DNA of 17,338 nucleotides. Origin: an uncultured Bacilli bacterium. Its GTDB lineage: Bacteria; Bacillota_I; Bacilli_A; RF39; UBA660. Under the pieces are notes generated by a model, which worked only from the letters and a program-made list of their open reading frames with translations, made no database searches and was not told where the DNA came from. Shown piece after piece: positions 14,234-17,338 of this stretch. Where the stretch lies: contig CASRZP010000018.1 in NCBI GenBank assembly GCA_949440065.1, forward strand, positions 1 to 17,338, read 5' to 3'. The first letter of the stretch is position 1. The number at the start of each line of letters is the position of its first letter. The position numbers and the translations under genes are program-made.

Positions 14234-14237
14234 AAAT

Positions 14238-15488
14238 ATGGGAAGTCTTTTAGCACAAAAATTAGCACCAAGGTCAATTGATGAAGTTTTAGGACAAAAG
14301 CATTTACTAGGAGAAAATAAAATTTTAAGGAATTTAGTGAAAAATAAGAAATTATTTTCGATGATTTTATATGGAAAACCAGGAATTGGGAAAACATCTA
14401 TTGCTCTTGCTATGGTGAATGATTTAAATGTTCGCTATCGAATGCTTAATGCAACGATTAATAATAAGAAAGATTTTGATGTGGTTGTTGAAGAAGCCAA
14501 GATGTATGATGATGGTATTGTATTAATCATGGATGAAATTCACAGAATGAACAAGGATAAGCAAGATTTACTCCTTCCTCAGTTAGAAAGTGGTAGAATT
14601 ACGTTAATTGGCATGACGACGAGTAACCCATATCATGCGATAAATCCAGCGATTAGAAGTAGATGTCACTTGTTTGAGTTACATGAGTTAACACCTGATG
14701 AGATTATGGAAGGGTTAACTAGAGCATGTCAAAGTGAACATTTAAAAGGGATTGATATTACGAAAGATGCGTTAGTACAAATTGCTAATTTAGCAGGAAA
14801 TGATTTACGTTATGCTTATAATTTATTAGAAATGGCATATTTTTCGACCATGGATCAAAAGGTGACTGTGGATATCATTAAGTCGATTAATAGTAAGCCT
14901 GTAATTTTTCATGATAAAGATGGTGATGGACATTATGATGTGTTAAGTGCCCTACAAAAGTCAATTCGAGGAAGTGATGTGAATGCGAGCCTTCATTATT
15001 TGGCAAGATTAATCGAAGCAGAAGACTTGGATAGTATTTTTAGACGGTTAAGTGTTATTGCATATGAAGATATTGGACTAGCAAATCCTAACATTGGACC
15101 TCATGTGATGGCAGCGATTCATGCAGCGAATCTAGTAGGACTTCCTGAAGCTAGAATTCCACTAGGTACATTAGTAGCAGAAATGGCTCTATCGCCTAAG
15201 TCGAATACAGCTCATATTGCATTAGATGCTGCCCTAAGTGATTTAGAAACGGGAAAATGTGGAAATGTCCCAGATCATATTAAAACGAGTTCTACTACTT
15301 ATTTGTATCCCCATGATTTTCCTAATCACTGGGTTGATCAGCAGTATTTACCAGATAATATGGTAAATAAAAAGTATTATCATCCATCTAGTATGGGCAT
15401 GGAAAAAAGTTTTAAGCAAGTCTATGAAAACATTGAAAAACAAAAAAAGACACCAAACAGCAAAAATAATACAAACGAAAAACGTTGA
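14238..15488 (+). CDS. rarA: Replication-associated recombination protein RarA (MgsA)
   Basis: A 416-residue AAA+ ATPase that acts at stalled replication forks and interacts with single-stranded DNA-binding protein. Motifs in order: LAPRSIDEVLGQKHLLG at the N-terminus; Walker A GKPGIGKT (46-53); Walker B IVLIMDEIH (D99, E100); sensor 1 MTTSNPY; arginine finger in NPAIRSRC; sensor 2 in GNDLRYAYN. The C-terminal oligomerisation part follows, with the family hallmarks KSIRGSDVNASLHYLARLIEAED and RRLSVIAYEDIGLANP. Length is typical and nothing is missing. It is the only plus-strand gene of size right of dif, so it would run head-on to the inferred replication fork. No functional link to the T7SS genes is implied beyond adjacency. 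Confidence 0.95.
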   Translation: MGSLLAQKLAPRSIDEVLGQKHLLGENKILRNLVKNKKLFSMILYGKPGIGKTSIALAMVNDLNVRYRMLNATINNKKDFDVVVEEAKMYDDGIVLIMDEIHRMNKDKQDLLLPQLESGRITLIGMTTSNPYHAINPAIRSRCHLFELHELTPDEIMEGLTRACQSEHLKGIDITKDALVQIANLAGNDLRYAYNLLEMAYFSTMDQKVTVDIIKSINSKPVIFHDKDGDGHYDVLSALQKSIRGSDVNASLHYLARLIEAEDLDSIFRRLSVIAYEDIGLANPNIGPHVMAAIHAANLVGLPEARIPLGTLVAEMALSPKSNTAHIALDAALSDLETGKCGNVPDHIKTSSTTYLYPHDFPNHWVDQQYLPDNMVNKKYYHPSSMGMEKSFKQVYENIEKQKKTPNSKNNTNEKR

Positions 15489-15506
15489 GAAAATTCCAAC
15501 GTTTTT
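15478..15506. terminator. Bidirectional terminator, rarA and second surface gene
   Basis: A 10-bp perfect stem, AAAAACGTTG with CAACGTTTTT, surrounds a 9-nt loop. The rarA stop codon lies at the edge of the left arm and the stop of the minus-strand gene overlaps the right end. T-runs occur on both sides. Confidence 0.85.
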
Positions 15507-17196
15507 ATTTTTCGATAACAATAACTGCACGTCCACCACAGCCTGTATAACGTGTTTGAGCATAAGCAATTGTACCTTTTTCATCCATATACCATGCTAC
15601 AGAATTCGAATACACAGAACTTGTCCAATAACCAGATAAATTACCATCTACTGTACCGCCGTATTTTGTTGAACCATTTAAGTAATTATATACCATATTG
15701 GACACGTTGTGTTAGAATCTCTACCGCATCCCAAACTAAAAATTTCTTGTAAAGTAATCAACCTTGTTTTCGCTGTTCGTTCTTTCATCACATATCTATT
15801 CAGCGTACAACTATAAAATTCACATCCAGTAAAAGCATTATCTTTAAATACTGTTGTTCCTAATGTATGTTTGATCAAGTACATTTGTCCATCCTACTGT
15901 GGCACTTTCCAAAACTGATAAAATATTTAATGGACCTAAAGTTGCATCTGATTCTCCATTATCATTTTTATACCATGAATTTTTGCTTGTTGTGTCATCT
16001 CTTTGTTGTAAAGTTAAAGTATCTCCATTATCCTTTATAACATAAAAATATTTTTGTGTTCTATTATTTACTTTATATTTGATAATTGTGCTTTGTTGAT
16101 ATACTTTTGGTTCCGCTATAGCTTGGCAAGTACTTTCTTCTCCTGTTACGCAATAAGTGGATGAGCCTGTTGTCTGGTTATATTGAAAAATAGCTGTAAT
16201 GTTTTTATTTCTAGGCAAATTTACTACTACATCGTCTTTATTCGTAATATCTTGCCAGTTAAAACTATTTCCCGATAAATTGTTAATTTCGTTCAATGGA
16301 TTATTAGAAAAAGCATTCGTTTCAATAGTTGTCACAGTTTCTGGAATAGTTACAGCGGTTAATTCGTTATTATCAAACGCATTTTCTTTGATAGTGGTTA
16401 CTCCATTAGGAATAGTTACCGAGGTTAAACCTTTATTAGCAAATGCACCTGTTCCAATGGTGATTACTTCTACATTATCAATTTGACTAGGAATTACTAC
16501 ATTCTTTTTTGTATCATTATATTTTGTTATTGTTCCCGTTGTTGCATCAAATGTGTAGGTATCTTCTTCTACAAAATGAATATCTTGTTTCGCGTACACA
16601 TTAATTTTCACTCCATACTTTCTTGATTCACCATTTAGTATCTTTACACTTTCATCAACCCATAGACGTAAACGGTAGTTATGTATTGTTGTTCCTGATT
16701 CTGTGAATGTTCCTGTATCTAGTATCATGCTTCCAACGGGAGATCCTATTTCTGTTTGTTCTTCCCTTGGCATAAAATTTGAAGGAGCTAAAACTTCTTG
16801 ATATGTGGTATCTGGATCAATTGCTCGTTCTAGATAAAGTTTCACCTCATTATCTAGTAATGGTTCCATATCCGTAATGGGTATTTTTACTGCTGTTACT
16901 TCATATCCTATCGACATGGTTCTAGAAAGATTCGCCTGTATAGTAAAATCAAAAACATTATCTTCCCCTACCAAAACTTTTCCTCTTTCATCAGAAATCG
17001 GATAAACTTCATTTAATAGAATTCCCGTTTTTCCCTCAGTATAAGTTAGTGTTACTGTTCCTGTTTCTAAGGTGTTTTCTACTACACCCTTCTTGCTAAA
17101 GGTAAAAGCTGCATAAGTGAAGGCAATGGTTGCTAAAATCAAAATTAAAATATAACTAATTGTAAAAATAAACTTTTTCTTATTTTTCGATTGCAT
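15505..17196 (-). pseudogene. Frameshifted surface protein, SipW-like with LRR cassette
   Basis: A paralog of the product of 4481-5851. An intact gene would encode about 564 residues: SipW-type signal (10-30, TYAAFTFSKKG), beta domain (40-203), then 208-335 absent from the paralog and carrying BspA-type leucine-rich repeats (GLTSVTIPNGVTTIKENAF, ELTAVTIPETVTTIETNAF), then the shared Cys-containing C-terminal module (YCVTGEESTCQ, ending GGRAVIVIEK). Alignment to the intact paralog shows a 2-nt loss near 15864-15872 (frame ends at TAA 15844) and a 1-nt loss near 15688-15693, after which the original frame returns. Residues between the breaks still align in the shifted frame (LGTTVFKDNAFTGC), so the decay is recent or the shifts are sequence errors. 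As read, only the first 450 residues would be made. Confidence 0.7.
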
Positions 17197-17225
17197 GTTC
17201 TACCTCTTTATTTTCTACTATCTAT

Positions 17226-17234
17226 AGTATACCA
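17226..17234 (-). promoter_or_regulatory. Extended -10 promoter of the second surface gene
   Basis: Minus strand TGGTATACT, 30 nt before the start codon; a TTGTAT lies 16 nt further upstream as a possible -35. AGAGGT serves as SD. Both surface genes share the GTGGTATANT core. Confidence 0.6.
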
Positions 17235-17338
17235 CAGGTAAAAGAAAATACAAATAAGCAATGAAACAGGATAAATTCACAAAATGTAGCGTTACAATTG
17301 ATGTGACACCTTTTATATACAAAAAAAGCAATAAGTCG

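Noticed and set aside
14206..14397. Minus-strand 63-codon frame over the rarA start
   Set aside because: Shadow of rarA, spanning both promoters; hydrophobic content reflects A/T-rich antisense codons.
15688..15872. Phase variation by repeat slippage
   Set aside because: The frameshift sites contain only a few bases of repeat, unlike hypermutable tracts; decay or sequencing error is simpler.
1..17338. tRNA, rRNA, CRISPR array, insertion sequence or transposase
   Set aside because: I saw no cloverleaf with a conserved T-loop, no regularly spaced direct repeats and no transposase-like protein in either strand.

Overview
The window is AT-rich DNA from a Gram-positive-type (Firmicutes/Bacilli-like) bacterium using the standard code. 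The evidence is the SD sequences (AGGAGG, GGTGAT), TTG starts, a lipobox lipoprotein, SipW-type signal peptides, the xerD-deoB gene pair, a Bacillus-type dif site and a Firmicutes-type (T7SSb) EssC. The two surface proteins, with a camelysin/TasA-like N-terminus and a Cys-containing C-terminal module, resemble proteins I associate with uncultured gut Bacilli. That placement is an impression, not a result.

Layout. (1) 2-952: 3' part of a plus-strand beta-helix protein, then a terminator. (2) 991-1484: a gene-free stretch carrying a 28-bp site that matches the B. subtilis dif core at 25 of 28 positions as I recall that sequence. Gene direction flips here, from plus on the left to mostly minus on the right, as expected where replication forks meet. 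(3) 1485-4387: a DUF4352-like lipoprotein, a DUF1540 Cys-rich peptide, deoB and xerD. xerD and deoB overlap and form an operon, and the recombinase gene lies about 2.2 kb from its presumed target site. (4) 4481-5851: a SipW-type surface protein. (5) 5936-6081: a nested inverted-repeat element ending in a U-tract on the minus strand.

(6) 6088-14129: a compact type VII secretion locus read on the minus strand: EsaB/YukD, two WXG100-like proteins, a 573-residue protein with a putative GH73/lysozyme-like C-terminus and no signal peptide, two more WXG100 proteins and EssC. The first four genes follow one promoter. The last three have a second strong promoter and an intrinsic-terminator-like hairpin before essC. 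No EssA, EssB or EsaA gene is present between these genes. (7) 14238-15488: rarA, divergent from the T7SS genes and head-on to the inferred fork direction. (8) 15505-17196: a paralog of the first surface protein with an inserted BspA-type leucine-rich cassette, interrupted by two compensating frameshifts.

Taken together, the window looks like a chromosome-terminus region holding a reduced T7SSb whose likely cargo is a cell-wall hydrolase with dedicated WXG100 partners. It is bracketed by two directly oriented surface-protein paralogs that could recombine.
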